A DNA stretch of 64,000 nt from Armatimonadetes bacterium Uphvl-Ar2. Lineage in GTDB: Bacteria; Armatimonadota; Fimbriimonadia; Fimbriimonadales; Fimbriimonadaceae. The translations under genes were made by a program, and so were the position numbers. Location: NCBI GenBank assembly GCA_002162095.1, contig CP021424.1, forward strand, positions 1,922,001 to 1,986,000. The letters are read 5' to 3'. Position 1 is the stretch's first letter. Each line of letters opens with the position of its first letter. Below are positions 21,024-30,476 of the stretch, one piece after another. The notes under the pieces were generated by a model that saw only the letters and a program-made list of their open reading frames with translations, was not told the DNA's origin and made no database searches.

Positions 21024-21740
21024 GGCGATCAGCGGCGGCATCAGGCCGGGCACCGGGCTGGTGGCCGGATCGAACACCTGTCCGTCGAGGGTCCAGTACT
21101 TGGCCCCGAGTTCGGTAAGAATCACAAAGGAAGCGGCGGCATCATAGAGGCACGCGCGGCTTGAGGTCATCGCCCGTAAGCGTCCGGAGGCCATGAACAT
21201 GGCTTCGATCACAAACGCACCGTTGTGTCGCATTTTGCCGGGATAAACCTTGCGGAAAGCGTGGTAGGTGTCCACATCCCCGTACCCAATAAGGTCCGAA
21301 GGCTGCGTGGGTGAGGTATCCAGCTTCGGCAAGGGTCCGCCGTTGCAGGTGGCCCCGCCGCCCAGGTGTGCGGCGTACATTTCATCCAGTTCGGGCAGGT
21401 AGACCGCGCCCAAAACCAGTTTGCCGCCCATGCGCAGGCCCACACTGACGCCCCACAGGGGCTGGCCAAAGGCGAAATTCGAGGTCCCGTCAATCGGGTC
21501 AATCAGCCACAGGGGTTCATCCTCGTCGCCGGCAAAGCCTTGCTCTTCGCCCCATACCACCCCGGGCTGCAGCTCGAGCAACAAGGGTCGGAGATACGCC
21601 TCCACGGCGCGGTCGGCGGCCGTCACCAGGCTGCCGTCGGCTTTGGATTGAACGCCCAGCGCGGTGCGAAACGAAAGGGCAAGTCGGCCGGCCTCGTAGA
21701 CCCACTCGACCAGTTGTGCGCGCTTTTGTTCGTCAATCAC
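20958..21740 (-). CDS. Inositol monophosphatase family phosphatase
   Basis: Mg-dependent phosphatase of 260 residues. Metal-site motifs are WGEEQG, DPIDGTSNFAFG and the C-terminal LYDAAASFVILTELGA (the usual WDxAAG with Trp replaced by Tyr). Family members act on inositol phosphate, histidinol phosphate or 3'-phosphoadenosine phosphate; the substrate cannot be told here. The GTG start has AGGGGG upstream. Confidence 0.9.
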   Translation of the reverse strand: MIDEQKRAQLVEWVYEAGRLALSFRTALGVQSKADGSLVTAADRAVEAYLRPLLLELQPGVVWGEEQGFAGDEDEPLWLIDPIDGTSNFAFGQPLWGVSVGLRMGGKLVLGAVYLPELDEMYAAHLGGGATCNGGPLPKLDTSPTQPSDLIGYGDVDTYHAFRKVYPGKMRHNGAFVIEAMFMASGRLRAMTSSRACLYDAAASFVILTELGAKYWTLDGQVFDPATSPVPGLMPPLIASAPGVFDLSRLGEILPNLSGA

Positions 21741-21797
21741 CGCCCCCTGACGTTACCCCTCATTAGGCCCGAAGCATGAACGCTTGGCCTACACCGC

Positions 21798-21826
21798 TTG
21801 ACACCAGGGAACGAGTGCGGTACAAC
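21798..21826 (+). promoter_or_regulatory. Sigma-70-type promoter of tRNA-Gly
   Basis: A perfect -35 TTGACA (21798-21803), a 17-base spacer and a -10 TACAAC (21821-21826) lie 13 bases before the tRNA. This is the clearest housekeeping promoter in the window. Confidence 0.8.
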
Positions 21827-21839
21827 TCTATCGCGCGAC

Positions 21840-21914
<75 letters not shown>

Positions 21915-21959
21915 ATCCGCTTGCGCATTTCCTCCTTACGCTCCGGGTAGAACCCTGGC

Positions 21960-22847
21960 ATGCCCTTGACGGTGCTCGTCAGCTGTGCCATGGACCTGGT
22001 GTGGCGCATCCCGGCCTTCCCTCGTCCGGGGCAGTCTATCGCCGAGGCTAAATTCCAACGATTTCCTGGGGGCAAGGGCGCGAATCAAGCCGTGCAGGCC
22101 GCACGACTGGGGGCTGAAGTCACCGCCATTGGGTGCGTGGGCGACGATGAATCCGGCCAAGTGATTTTGGACATCCTTCGGCAAGACGGGGGCAATGCCG
22201 ACGGCGTGCGCGTGGTGCCAGGGGTCAGCACGGCTACGGCGGGCATTTACGTGGAGGCCTCGGGGCAAAACACCATCTGCATTGATCTGGGAGCCAATCG
22301 CTGCGTTACTGAAACCGACGTGACCACCCACATGCCTGTCGCCAATGACCATTTAGTTTTGAGCCAGCTGGAGATCCCCGCCGAGGCCACTCTCGCTGCC
22401 GCCCAGCGCGGGAGACTGTGCCTCAATCCGGCCCCCGCCGCCCCGATTGCTGAGGAGATTTGGGCACGGACCTGGCTCTTCGTCCCGAACCAAACGGAAG
22501 CCGAATTCTACGTCCAAGCCCCGGTGCGGAATTTAGAAGAGGCACGGGAAGCGGCTCGGCAGCTCTTGGCCCGGGGGCCGCAGCATGTCGTCATCACGAT
22601 GGGCGACCAGGGTGCCTATTGGCAAGACCGAGCGGGGGAGGAGTTCTTCGCGCCCGCTCCGAAGGTCGATGCGGTGGATACGGTCGCCGCGGGGGATAGT
22701 TTCTGCGCGGCGCTGGCGGTGTCCCTCGATCAAGGTAACGACTTTCCGGTGGCGCTGAGCTATGCCGTGCGGGTGGCTAGCCTGAGCGTCACGCGCTCCG
22801 GGGCGATGCCCTCATTGCCCTATCGGCACGAAATCGGCGCGAACTAG
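21960..22847 (+). CDS. Ribokinase / PfkB family carbohydrate kinase
   Basis: A 295-residue kinase with the N-terminal FPGGKGANQAVQAARLGAEV signature of ribokinase, NPAPA, PNQTEAEF and the catalytic DTVAAGDSFCAAL (usually DTTGAGD; the Asp base is kept). It probably phosphorylates ribose or a related sugar or nucleoside. No ribose transporter adjoins it. Its end overlaps the convergent membrane-protein gene by four bases. Confidence 0.88.
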   Translation: MPLTVLVSCAMDLVWRIPAFPRPGQSIAEAKFQRFPGGKGANQAVQAARLGAEVTAIGCVGDDESGQVILDILRQDGGNADGVRVVPGVSTATAGIYVEASGQNTICIDLGANRCVTETDVTTHMPVANDHLVLSQLEIPAEATLAAAQRGRLCLNPAPAAPIAEEIWARTWLFVPNQTEAEFYVQAPVRNLEEAREAARQLLARGPQHVVITMGDQGAYWQDRAGEEFFAPAPKVDAVDTVAAGDSFCAALAVSLDQGNDFPVALSYAVRVASLSVTRSGAMPSLPYRHEIGAN

Positions 22848-23200
22848 CCTGCGGTCAGCAGGGTGTGCGTGTGCCGGGGCAACATCAGCCCGACGATGGT
22901 GAGCGCGCACACTAGCGCCAGCGTGATCCAAGCCGTGCGATATTGGTTGCGGCTGTCTTCGCACTCGTGTGTGCTGCAGCAGTGGCGGCGCGGCCCCCAC
23001 TTGGCCCAACCAAAGAGCACGGCCACTTGCAGCCAGCTTAGGCCCACCAGCCAGGGCTGGTACGGCTCAAGTTGGTGGAGCCAGCTAAGGCCCGAGGTGC
23101 CGGCGGTGAGGGTCGCCAAGAGCACCGGCCCGCAACAGGGGATGTGCCCCAGAACGGCCGTCATGATCGGCAACGCCGCCACGCCTCGTTTGGGATTCAT
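22844..23200 (-). CDS. Small Cys-rich membrane protein, MerC/MerT-like
   Basis: From the ATG at 23200 the protein has 118 residues: a hydrophobic segment with HIPCCGPVLLATLTAGTSGL, two more helices, then a cytoplasmic-type loop with HCCSTHEC and a last helix. Paired cysteines in and beside membrane helices resemble small mercuric or other soft-metal transporters, though the match is loose. A -10 TATCAT 6 bases before this ATG supports the start. The frame continues upstream to 23290 but has no conserved features there. Confidence 0.6.
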   Translation of the reverse strand: MNPKRGVAALPIMTAVLGHIPCCGPVLLATLTAGTSGLSWLHQLEPYQPWLVGLSWLQVAVLFGWAKWGPRRHCCSTHECEDSRNQYRTAWITLALVCALTIVGLMLPRHTHTLLTAG

Positions 23201-23206
23201 ATACAA

Positions 23207-23246
23207 ATGATATCGGACATCCGGGTCAATTGCAAGAGAGTTGCAA
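23207..23246 (-). promoter_or_regulatory. Promoter with dyads for the Cys-rich membrane protein
   Basis: On the minus strand, TTGCAA (23235-23230), a 17-base spacer and TATCAT (23212-23207) lie 6 bases before the ATG. The spacer contains the dyad CGGATGTCCG. A second TTGCAA lies 5 bases further upstream (23241-23246). A dyad inside the promoter spacer is where MerR-type regulators bind, but no merR gene is seen. Confidence 0.5.
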
Positions 23247-23274
23247 AAAGGCCCGTGCCCGATGGCCATACAAG

Positions 23275-23304
23275 AAAAAGGCGGCACCACCAGGCACCGC
23301 CTTC
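23275..23304 (-). terminator. Rho-independent terminator of icd
   Basis: Stem AAGGCGG/CCGCCTT followed on the minus strand by TTTTTCTTG, about 25 bases after the icd stop. Confidence 0.8.
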
Positions 23305-23328
23305 TCGATGAGCTAACCGTAAGGGTTC

Positions 23329-24630
<1,302 letters not shown>

Positions 24631-24657
24631 GTCAGTGGGGGAGCGTACCCCTGGATT

Positions 24658-25353
24658 TCAGGCCGACCGGGTCCCCGAAGGATAGGTGTTGGCCCGGGAT
24701 TTCAGGTCGTCATCGCCGGGCATTTCCGGTTCCGGGGCCGAGAGGCCGCGCAGGATGACAATAACTTTGGTCACGCCGTGCACCACGGCGGCATTGATGG
24801 TGACAATCGCGCGCATGCGTCGCCCTTTGCAGGTGAGCATCTCCACGCCCTCGGTGCCATGGCCAATCACGATGCGGGTCGGGTCCTTGATGTACTGCTC
24901 GCGGTAGACCTTGTGCAGGTCATGGATTTCCGGCGGGATGAAACGTCCCACGCGCAGGCTCTGAAACTCAGATTGGTCACATTCCAGCATTTCCGCCGCC
25001 AGGGCATTGCCGCTTTCGATCCGCCCATCGGGGTCCACGATCAGCATGGCCTCGGGGGCCGCATCTACGAATCCTTGAAGGAGTTCCAGGCTGGTGCGCA
25101 GGCGTTGTTCCTCGTCTATGTGGGCTTCCAATTCTTGGCGGAGTGCCACCACTTCGGCCTCGGCCGCCCGCCGGATGAAGTGCCCCACGAGCTCGGCACG
25201 CGAAATGAGGCCGGTCTTGGCCCGGATGCGCCCCCAGTAAGTCACCACCGTCGCGGCACTGATGCCGATAGCCTCCGCGATGCCCTTATCAGTCAATCCC
25301 TGGGCCGCGAGTTCCAGAACTTTTTGTTCACGGGGTGAAAATTCAGCCGACAT
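24658..25353 (-). CDS. Regulator with N-terminal LuxR-type HTH and C-terminal PAS domain
   Basis: A 231-residue protein. Residues 1-60 form a LuxR/GerE-type helix-turn-helix (FSPREQKVLELAAQGLTDKG, then IAEAIGISAATVVTYWGRIR). A short coiled coil (about 60-90) leads to a PAS domain (about 91-205, with VDAAPEAMLIVDPDGRIESG). The usual order puts HTH last; here it is first. No phosphoacceptor domain is present, so it may sense a ligand or redox state through PAS. It is divergent from the respiratory operon and sits upstream of icd, so energy metabolism is a plausible target. Confidence 0.82.
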   Translation of the reverse strand: MSAEFSPREQKVLELAAQGLTDKGIAEAIGISAATVVTYWGRIRAKTGLISRAELVGHFIRRAAEAEVVALRQELEAHIDEEQRLRTSLELLQGFVDAAPEAMLIVDPDGRIESGNALAAEMLECDQSEFQSLRVGRFIPPEIHDLHKVYREQYIKDPTRIVIGHGTEGVEMLTCKGRRMRAIVTINAAVVHGVTKVIVILRGLSAPEPEMPGDDDLKSRANTYPSGTRSA

Positions 25354-25364
25354 GGCTCAATCCC

Positions 25365-25454
25365 GTGTCCCCAAGCTTGCGGACACAAAGATGAGTATAC
25401 CGCTCGATTAGGTTCACGAACGATACTCAGGAACGTGAGCGTAGCCCGCTCGAT
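25365..25454. promoter_or_regulatory. Intergenic control region with dyad and direct repeat
   Basis: Between the HTH-PAS gene and the respiratory operon. GTGTCC and GGACAC form an inverted repeat with a 10-base spacer (25365-25386). CCGCTCGAT occurs twice (25400-25408 and 25446-25454), each followed by a partial match. These are candidate binding sites for the adjacent regulator; no clear promoter hexamers were seen. Confidence 0.35.
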
Positions 25455-25495
25455 CGTGGAAACGAGCCCTGCGGATCGACGCTCTCCTTCAAGGA

Positions 25496-26620
25496 GTGAG
25501 TGAATTTCCCGTGTTTCCGACCCCGGATCCGATACCACTACCCGCCCCCGTATGGCTCCTCAAATTGCTGAGCCTTCTCACCCTCGGTCTCCACTTCGGG
25601 GCCGTGATGATCCTGGTGGGCAGTCTGATTCTGACGATTTATCTGAACGTCAAGGGCCGCGCCCGGCAGCAAGTCGAGTACGTGCAGGCCTCTTACGTCT
25701 TGGCCAAGCGCCTCCCCGTGATCATGACTTACGTGATCAACCTGGGGGTGCCACCGCTGTTGTTCTTGCAGGTGCTTTACGGCCAGCAGATCTACAGCAG
25801 TAGCGTGCTCATCGGCTCGCTCTGGATCAGCGTGATCATCCAACTCATGCTGGCCTACTGGCTGCTCTACCGCACCATCCACGGCATCGAAAACCGCAAG
25901 CCGATCTGGCACATCGCCGGGCTTTCGCTTTTGATCGTCATGGGGATCGGGCAGATCTACAGCTTCAACATGACGCTGATGCTCCGGCCCGAGGTCTGGA
26001 ACGAGATGTATCACAACAGCCCGATCGGGATGCAGTCCCCGAAGGGTGACCCGACCATCACGCCCCGTTGGCTGTTCGTCATGGCGGGCGGGCCGCTGTT
26101 CGGCGGTCTGTGGGCGGTGCTCCTCAGTCACATGGCGTACCTGGGCGATGCGGTCAAGGCGATTCTGCGCCGCGCGGGTGGCCTCATCGCCGGCGTAGGC
26201 GGCGTGCTGATGCTGGCCATGGGCTACCGCGTCATGTCGTTGCAACCCGCCGAAGTTTGGGCGGGCATCCAGGGTTCGCAACTCCACCTCTACGGGCTGT
26301 ATGCCGCCGGGGCCACCATCGCCGTAGCGACTCTGCTGGGCGTAGCCCAAGGGATGGGTAAGGCTCGCTCCTTGGCCGTTAGCAACTTGGGCATCGTCGC
26401 GGCTCTGCTGGCCACCATCACCTCCGCCATCGTCCGCGATGGCGTGCGGGACTTCACGCTCTTGCAAAAGGGCTTTGACGTCAACGCCGTTACGGTTTAT
26501 CCGAACTGGAGCGTGGTGATTGTCTTCCTGCTTCTCTTTGTGATCATGTTGGGAGTGATTTACTGGCTCCTGAACGTGATGCGCCAAGCCACGCCTCCGA
26601 AGGAGGAAATCTCGATATGA
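25496..26620 (+). CDS. Polytopic membrane subunit, cytochrome bd subunit I-like
   Basis: A 374-residue membrane protein with about eight to nine helices. The first helix carries a His (GLHFGAVMILVG). The next helices, TYVINLGVPPLLFLQVLYGQ and VIIQLMLAYWLLYRTIHG, align in layout with CydA and with the last gene of this operon, but lack the acidic residues of the oxidase site. It probably anchors or transfers electrons in the Rieske/cytochrome b complex. The start is uncertain: a GTG at 25496 sits on AAGGAG itself, and a second GTG at 25511 is 14 bases from it. Its stop overlaps the Rieske start (ATGA). Confidence 0.7.
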   Translation: MSEFPVFPTPDPIPLPAPVWLLKLLSLLTLGLHFGAVMILVGSLILTIYLNVKGRARQQVEYVQASYVLAKRLPVIMTYVINLGVPPLLFLQVLYGQQIYSSSVLIGSLWISVIIQLMLAYWLLYRTIHGIENRKPIWHIAGLSLLIVMGIGQIYSFNMTLMLRPEVWNEMYHNSPIGMQSPKGDPTITPRWLFVMAGGPLFGGLWAVLLSHMAYLGDAVKAILRRAGGLIAGVGGVLMLAMGYRVMSLQPAEVWAGIQGSQLHLYGLYAAGATIAVATLLGVAQGMGKARSLAVSNLGIVAALLATITSAIVRDGVRDFTLLQKGFDVNAVTVYPNWSVVIVFLLLFVIMLGVIYWLLNVMRQATPPKEEISI

Positions 26621-27114
26621 AAGATGAACAAGAAATGGTCTTGACGGACCCGTCGTCGCCCTCTTCTCCGGAAGATGTGAGCCGCCGTAAGTTCCTTCAG
26701 ACCGGAGTCTTTGGCGCCTGTGCCATATACATCGGGGCCATCGGCTATCCCGTCTTCCGTTACCTGAACTCGCCGGTCGAGGCCTCTCAATTGGCTTCGG
26801 CGGTGAAGGAAGTGACGCTGGACAAGGCCAATGAACTGGCGGTGGGCACGGCCTTCATGTTCAAGTTCGGCACCAGCCCGGCTCTGCTTATCCATCACGC
26901 CGATGGATCGTGGGTGGCGATGAGTGCGGTGTGCACCCACATGGGTTGCACAGTCAAGTTCGACGAGGGCGCCAAGAAGATCACCTGCGCGTGCCACGGT
27001 GGGGTCTTTGATGCCGCCACGGGTGAGAACATCTCGGGGCCGCCCCCGCGCCCCCTGGAGCGATACGACGTGAAGGTGAACGACGCCAGCGTGGTGGTGA
27101 CGAAGATCTCATGA
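26617..27114 (+). CDS. Rieske [2Fe-2S] protein of a bc-type complex
   Basis: Electron acceptor from quinol on the outer face of the membrane. The 165 residues start with a Tat-like SRRKFLQTG and one anchor helix (about 29-46). The cluster boxes are CTHMGC (ligands Cys 106 and His 108) and CACHGG (ligands Cys 124 and His 127), with Cys 111 and Cys 126 placed for the disulfide. It overlaps both neighbours by four bases, so the complex is translationally coupled. Confidence 0.95.
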   Translation: MKDEQEMVLTDPSSPSSPEDVSRRKFLQTGVFGACAIYIGAIGYPVFRYLNSPVEASQLASAVKEVTLDKANELAVGTAFMFKFGTSPALLIHHADGSWVAMSAVCTHMGCTVKFDEGAKKITCACHGGVFDAATGENISGPPPRPLERYDVKVNDASVVVTKIS

Positions 27115-28181
27115 AGCTGGAAACTCTCAAGGCCGACCTCGTCGAGCGTCTCGGGCTGGAAGAAGCCATTAAGCTGGCCGGCAAGAAGACCGTTCCGGTC
27201 CACAAGCACACGTTTTGGTACTTCTGGGGCGGCATCTCACTCTTCAGCTTCCTGATCCAGGTGGTCACCGGCATCTTGCTGATGGTCTACTACCGTCCGG
27301 GTCCGGAAGCCTACGAGTCTGTTCGCCAAATCACGTACCAAATTCAGTTTGGGTGGCTGATTCGCTCCGTCCACAATTGGAGCGCGAACTTCTTCCTCTT
27401 CTCGGTGTTCGTGCACATGTTCAGCGTGTTCCTGATGAAGGCCTACCGCCGCCCGCGCGAGGTCGGCTGGTACAGCGGGATCGCGTTGCTCTTGTTGGGC
27501 CTTACCTTCGGGTTTAGCGGCTACCTGCTACCGATGGACGAGCTCTCGTTCTTTGCCACCAAGGTGGGGATGGAGATCCCGAACGCGATTCCCATCATTG
27601 GGCCGCCGATTGCCAACCTGCTGCGCGGTGGGCTGGAAGTCAACGAGTTCACGGTGCAGCGGTTCTTTGCCCTGCACGTCGTGATCTTGCCGCTGCTCTA
27701 TATGCCGCTGTTGGGATTGCACCTGTGGATGGTGCAAAAGCACGGCAATGCGGCCCCGCCCAGCGAAGAAGCCAAGGAACCCAGCCAGCGCAAGACCATG
27801 CCGTTCTTCCCGAACTTCGTGGCCCAAGACCTGGGGGTGTGGCTCATCGTCCTCAACCTCATTTCGTTGCTGGCCGCCTTGTTCCCCTGGCAGTTAGGCC
27901 CGCAGGCCGACCCGCTCGCAGCGGCTCCGGAAGGCATCCACCCCGAGTGGTACTTCATGAGTCAGTTCGCGATGCTGAAGCTCATTGGGCGGGTGATCCC
28001 GGGCCTGGCGGGCGAAGCAGCGGCCATGACCCTCTTCACCCTCGGCCTGGTGCTGTGGGCGATGATCCCGGTCTTCGACAAGGATAAGACGAACACGAAG
28101 CGGAGCCGCCAAGTGCTCTACTTCGGAATCTTCGTGATTCTCGTCTTGCTGTCCACCACCTTCATGGGGTTTGTGATTTAA
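27111..28181 (+). CDS. Cytochrome b, b6/subunit IV fused type
   Basis: Quinol-oxidising core of the complex, 356 residues. The b-heme ligands are His 88 and His 102 and His 189 and His 204; the 14-residue spacing in the second pair is the b6 type. The C-terminal part has the quinol-site motif PEWY (278-281), so subunit IV is fused. About seven helices are predicted. It is coupled to the Rieske gene by ATGA and is followed after 14 bases by the bd-like cytochrome c fusion. Confidence 0.94.
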   Translation: MKLETLKADLVERLGLEEAIKLAGKKTVPVHKHTFWYFWGGISLFSFLIQVVTGILLMVYYRPGPEAYESVRQITYQIQFGWLIRSVHNWSANFFLFSVFVHMFSVFLMKAYRRPREVGWYSGIALLLLGLTFGFSGYLLPMDELSFFATKVGMEIPNAIPIIGPPIANLLRGGLEVNEFTVQRFFALHVVILPLLYMPLLGLHLWMVQKHGNAAPPSEEAKEPSQRKTMPFFPNFVAQDLGVWLIVLNLISLLAALFPWQLGPQADPLAAAPEGIHPEWYFMSQFAMLKLIGRVIPGLAGEAAAMTLFTLGLVLWAMIPVFDKDKTNTKRSRQVLYFGIFVILVLLSTTFMGFVI

Positions 28182-28195
28182 AAGGAGCTGATCAA

Positions 28196-29575
28196 TTGAA
28201 CTATCCAGTATGGGATGTTCCTGGCGTCGGAGGACCGTGGGTTATTGGCATCATTTCCATCTTCCACGTCCTCATCGCTTGGTTCGCCGTGGGAGGGGGA
28301 ATCTATCTCCCTTACGCCGAGCGTAAGCTCTACCGGGAAGGCCGCGAAGAGTGGCTACCGGTGCTGAAGAAGCACTCCCGCATGTTCCTGGTGCTCACCG
28401 GCGTGTTCGGTGCGGTCTCGGGGGTTGGCATTTGGTTTGCCATCGGTTTGGTGCAGCCGGAAGCCACGTCCACGCTCATCCATAACTTTGTGTTCGGATG
28501 GGCCATCGAGTGGGTGTTCTTCGTCATCGAACTCGCGGCGGCGGCGGTGTATTACTACACCTGGGACCGCATCCCGCGTGAGCTCCACCTGAAAGTCGGG
28601 TGGCTGTATGCCATCAGCTCGTTCCTCACGCTCGTGATCATCAACGGCATCCTCTCGTTCATGATGACGCCGAGCCAGGCATGGCTGAACGTGGCGGGCA
28701 CAGGCACCGAAGCCAGCCAGTTCTGGGCGGCGTTCTTCAATCCCACCTACTTCCCGTCGCTCTTCATGCGCACTTTAGCTTGCCTCTCGCTGGCGGGGAT
28801 CTATGCGCTGATCACCTACGGCAGAGTGACCGACGAAGCGCTGCAAGCTACGCGCACGGTGATGGTCCGCTGGAGTGCCAAGTGGCTGATCCCGATGGCC
28901 TTGCTATTGCCGGTGGGGCTGGGATGGATGTACGTCACGATGGAACCGGAAAGCCGCGAGATCATGAGCCTCGGGTTCAGCACCATCGGGTCGGGCTTGT
29001 TCACGCAAGTCACGCGTATCTCGATGATGACGGTCCTCACCACGGTCACGGTGGCGGGCGCGGTCTACTTCTTCGCGTTCCTGTTCCCGCGTGACCTCAC
29101 GGCGGGACACGCCTTTGCCTTGCTCGGGTTGGCGGCCATCGCGACGTCGTCTACCGAATACGCTCGCGAGACCATTCGCAAGCCGTACGTGATCCAAGAG
29201 CACATGTACTCCAACAGCATCCGGATGAACGAGGTCGAGAAGTACAACACGGAGGGGTACTTGGTGAACTCCAAGTGGAACCCGCCGCAGATGGAGCCGG
29301 TGGCCAAGGGCGAGGCGATGTTCCGCGGGCAGTGCATGTCTTGCCACACCCGGTCGGGCTACCGCTCGATGGAGCGGCTACTGCAAAAGCGCGACCGCAA
29401 GGCGATTGACCAACTCCTGCAGACGCTGCACGACTTCGAGCCGGATTCTCCGTACCGCAAGTACATGCCGCCGCTCGTCGGCACGCAGGACGAGCGGGAC
29501 AGTCTCGCGGTCTATCTGGAGAAGTTGTCGCTCGGCAAGACCGAACCGGCGCTCGCGCTCAACGCCGCTCGCTGA
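28196..29575 (+). CDS. Cytochrome bd subunit I-like protein fused to cytochrome c
   Basis: A 459-residue protein. Residues 1-330 form a membrane domain like CydA: IFHVLIAWFAVGGG with His 24 in the place of the first heme ligand, and NFVFGWAIEWVFFVIELAAA with Glu 105 and Glu 112 near the places of the conserved acids. The later His ligand position appears to be Arg 192 (LFMRTLACLS). Residues about 365-450 are a class I cytochrome c with CMSCH (380-384) and a YMPP methionine ligand (424). TTG start with AGGAG 8 bases upstream. It probably passes electrons from the Rieske/b unit to an outside acceptor. Confidence 0.8.
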   Translation: MNYPVWDVPGVGGPWVIGIISIFHVLIAWFAVGGGIYLPYAERKLYREGREEWLPVLKKHSRMFLVLTGVFGAVSGVGIWFAIGLVQPEATSTLIHNFVFGWAIEWVFFVIELAAAAVYYYTWDRIPRELHLKVGWLYAISSFLTLVIINGILSFMMTPSQAWLNVAGTGTEASQFWAAFFNPTYFPSLFMRTLACLSLAGIYALITYGRVTDEALQATRTVMVRWSAKWLIPMALLLPVGLGWMYVTMEPESREIMSLGFSTIGSGLFTQVTRISMMTVLTTVTVAGAVYFFAFLFPRDLTAGHAFALLGLAAIATSSTEYARETIRKPYVIQEHMYSNSIRMNEVEKYNTEGYLVNSKWNPPQMEPVAKGEAMFRGQCMSCHTRSGYRSMERLLQKRDRKAIDQLLQTLHDFEPDSPYRKYMPPLVGTQDERDSLAVYLEKLSLGKTEPALALNAAR

Positions 29576-29591
29576 CGAGAAGCAAGACACG

Positions 29592-29623
29592 GGGCTCTGG
29601 CAGGCAACTGCCGGGGCCCTTTC
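29592..29623 (+). terminator. Rho-independent terminator of the respiratory operon
   Basis: Twelve-pair stem (two G-U) with a GCAA tetraloop and a short T-run, 16 bases after the last operon gene. Confidence 0.85.
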
Positions 29624-29671
29624 ATTCGACCATAGGCCCAAACTTCACAATAATTTCCATATTCCGTCCCG

Positions 29672-29697
29672 AATCCTAGTGCCAGGCCAAATCCTAG
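29672..29697. promoter_or_regulatory. Direct repeat upstream of the suf operon
   Basis: AATCCTAG occurs at 29672-29679 and 29690-29697, and CTAGG at 29706-29710 matches in inverted orientation. They sit 20-45 bases before sufC. They could be sites for the Rrf2-family regulator encoded in the operon; this is inference. Confidence 0.4.
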
Positions 29698-29717
29698 AAC
29701 GTAGACTAGGACGAACA

Positions 29718-30476
29718 ATGCTTGAGATCCAAAACCTCCACGCCCGAGTAGAAGAAAAGGAGATTCTCCGGGGACTGAACCTCACCGTACGCCCCGGCGA
29801 AGTCCACGCCATCATGGGCCCCAACGGCAGCGGCAAGAGCACCCTGGCCAACGTTTTGGCGGGCCGGGAAGACTACGAAGTGACCGAAGGCTCGATCTCA
29901 CTGGAAGGTGAGGACCTGCTGGAGATGGAGCCGGAAGATCGCGCCCACGCCGGTGTGTTCTTGGCGTTCCAGTATCCGGTCGAGATCCCGGGCGTGAGCA
30001 ACGTCTATTTCCTGCGCAGTGCCCTCAATGCCATCCGAAAGGCGCGCGGCGAAGAGGAGCTGGATTCGTTGTCTTTCATGAAGTACATCCGCGAGAAGAT
30101 CAAGCTGCTCGGCCTGAAGGATGAACTGCTGAACCGCAGCGTGAACGAAGGCTTCTCCGGCGGCGAAAAGAAGCGCAACGAGATTTTCCAAATGGCCGTG
30201 CTGGAGCCCAAGCTCTGCGTGCTGGACGAAACGGACTCGGGTCTCGACATTGACGCCCTGCAAACCGTGGCCGCTGGGGTCAATGCCCTCCGCAGCCCGG
30301 ACCGCGCCTTCATCGTGGTGACCCACTATCAGCGCCTGCTCAACTACATCGTGCCGGACTACGTGCACGTGATGGTGGAAGGCCGACTGGTGAAGTCGGG
30401 CGGCCGTGAGCTTGCCCTGGAACTGGAAGAGAAGGGATACCAGTGGATTGAGCAAGAACTGGCGGGCCAAGTATGA
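29718..30476 (+). CDS. sufC: Fe-S cluster assembly ATPase SufC
   Basis: ABC-type ATPase of the Suf scaffold, 252 residues from the ATG at 29718 (AGGA 7 bases upstream). Walker A is GPNGSGKST, the SufC-specific signature is FSGGEKKRNEI, Walker B is LCVLDETDSGLDID, and the H-loop is VVTHYQRLL. It couples ATP use to the SufB/SufD scaffold. Its stop overlaps sufD (ATGA). Confidence 0.96.
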   Translation: MLEIQNLHARVEEKEILRGLNLTVRPGEVHAIMGPNGSGKSTLANVLAGREDYEVTEGSISLEGEDLLEMEPEDRAHAGVFLAFQYPVEIPGVSNVYFLRSALNAIRKARGEEELDSLSFMKYIREKIKLLGLKDELLNRSVNEGFSGGEKKRNEIFQMAVLEPKLCVLDETDSGLDIDALQTVAAGVNALRSPDRAFIVVTHYQRLLNYIVPDYVHVMVEGRLVKSGGRELALELEEKGYQWIEQELAGQV

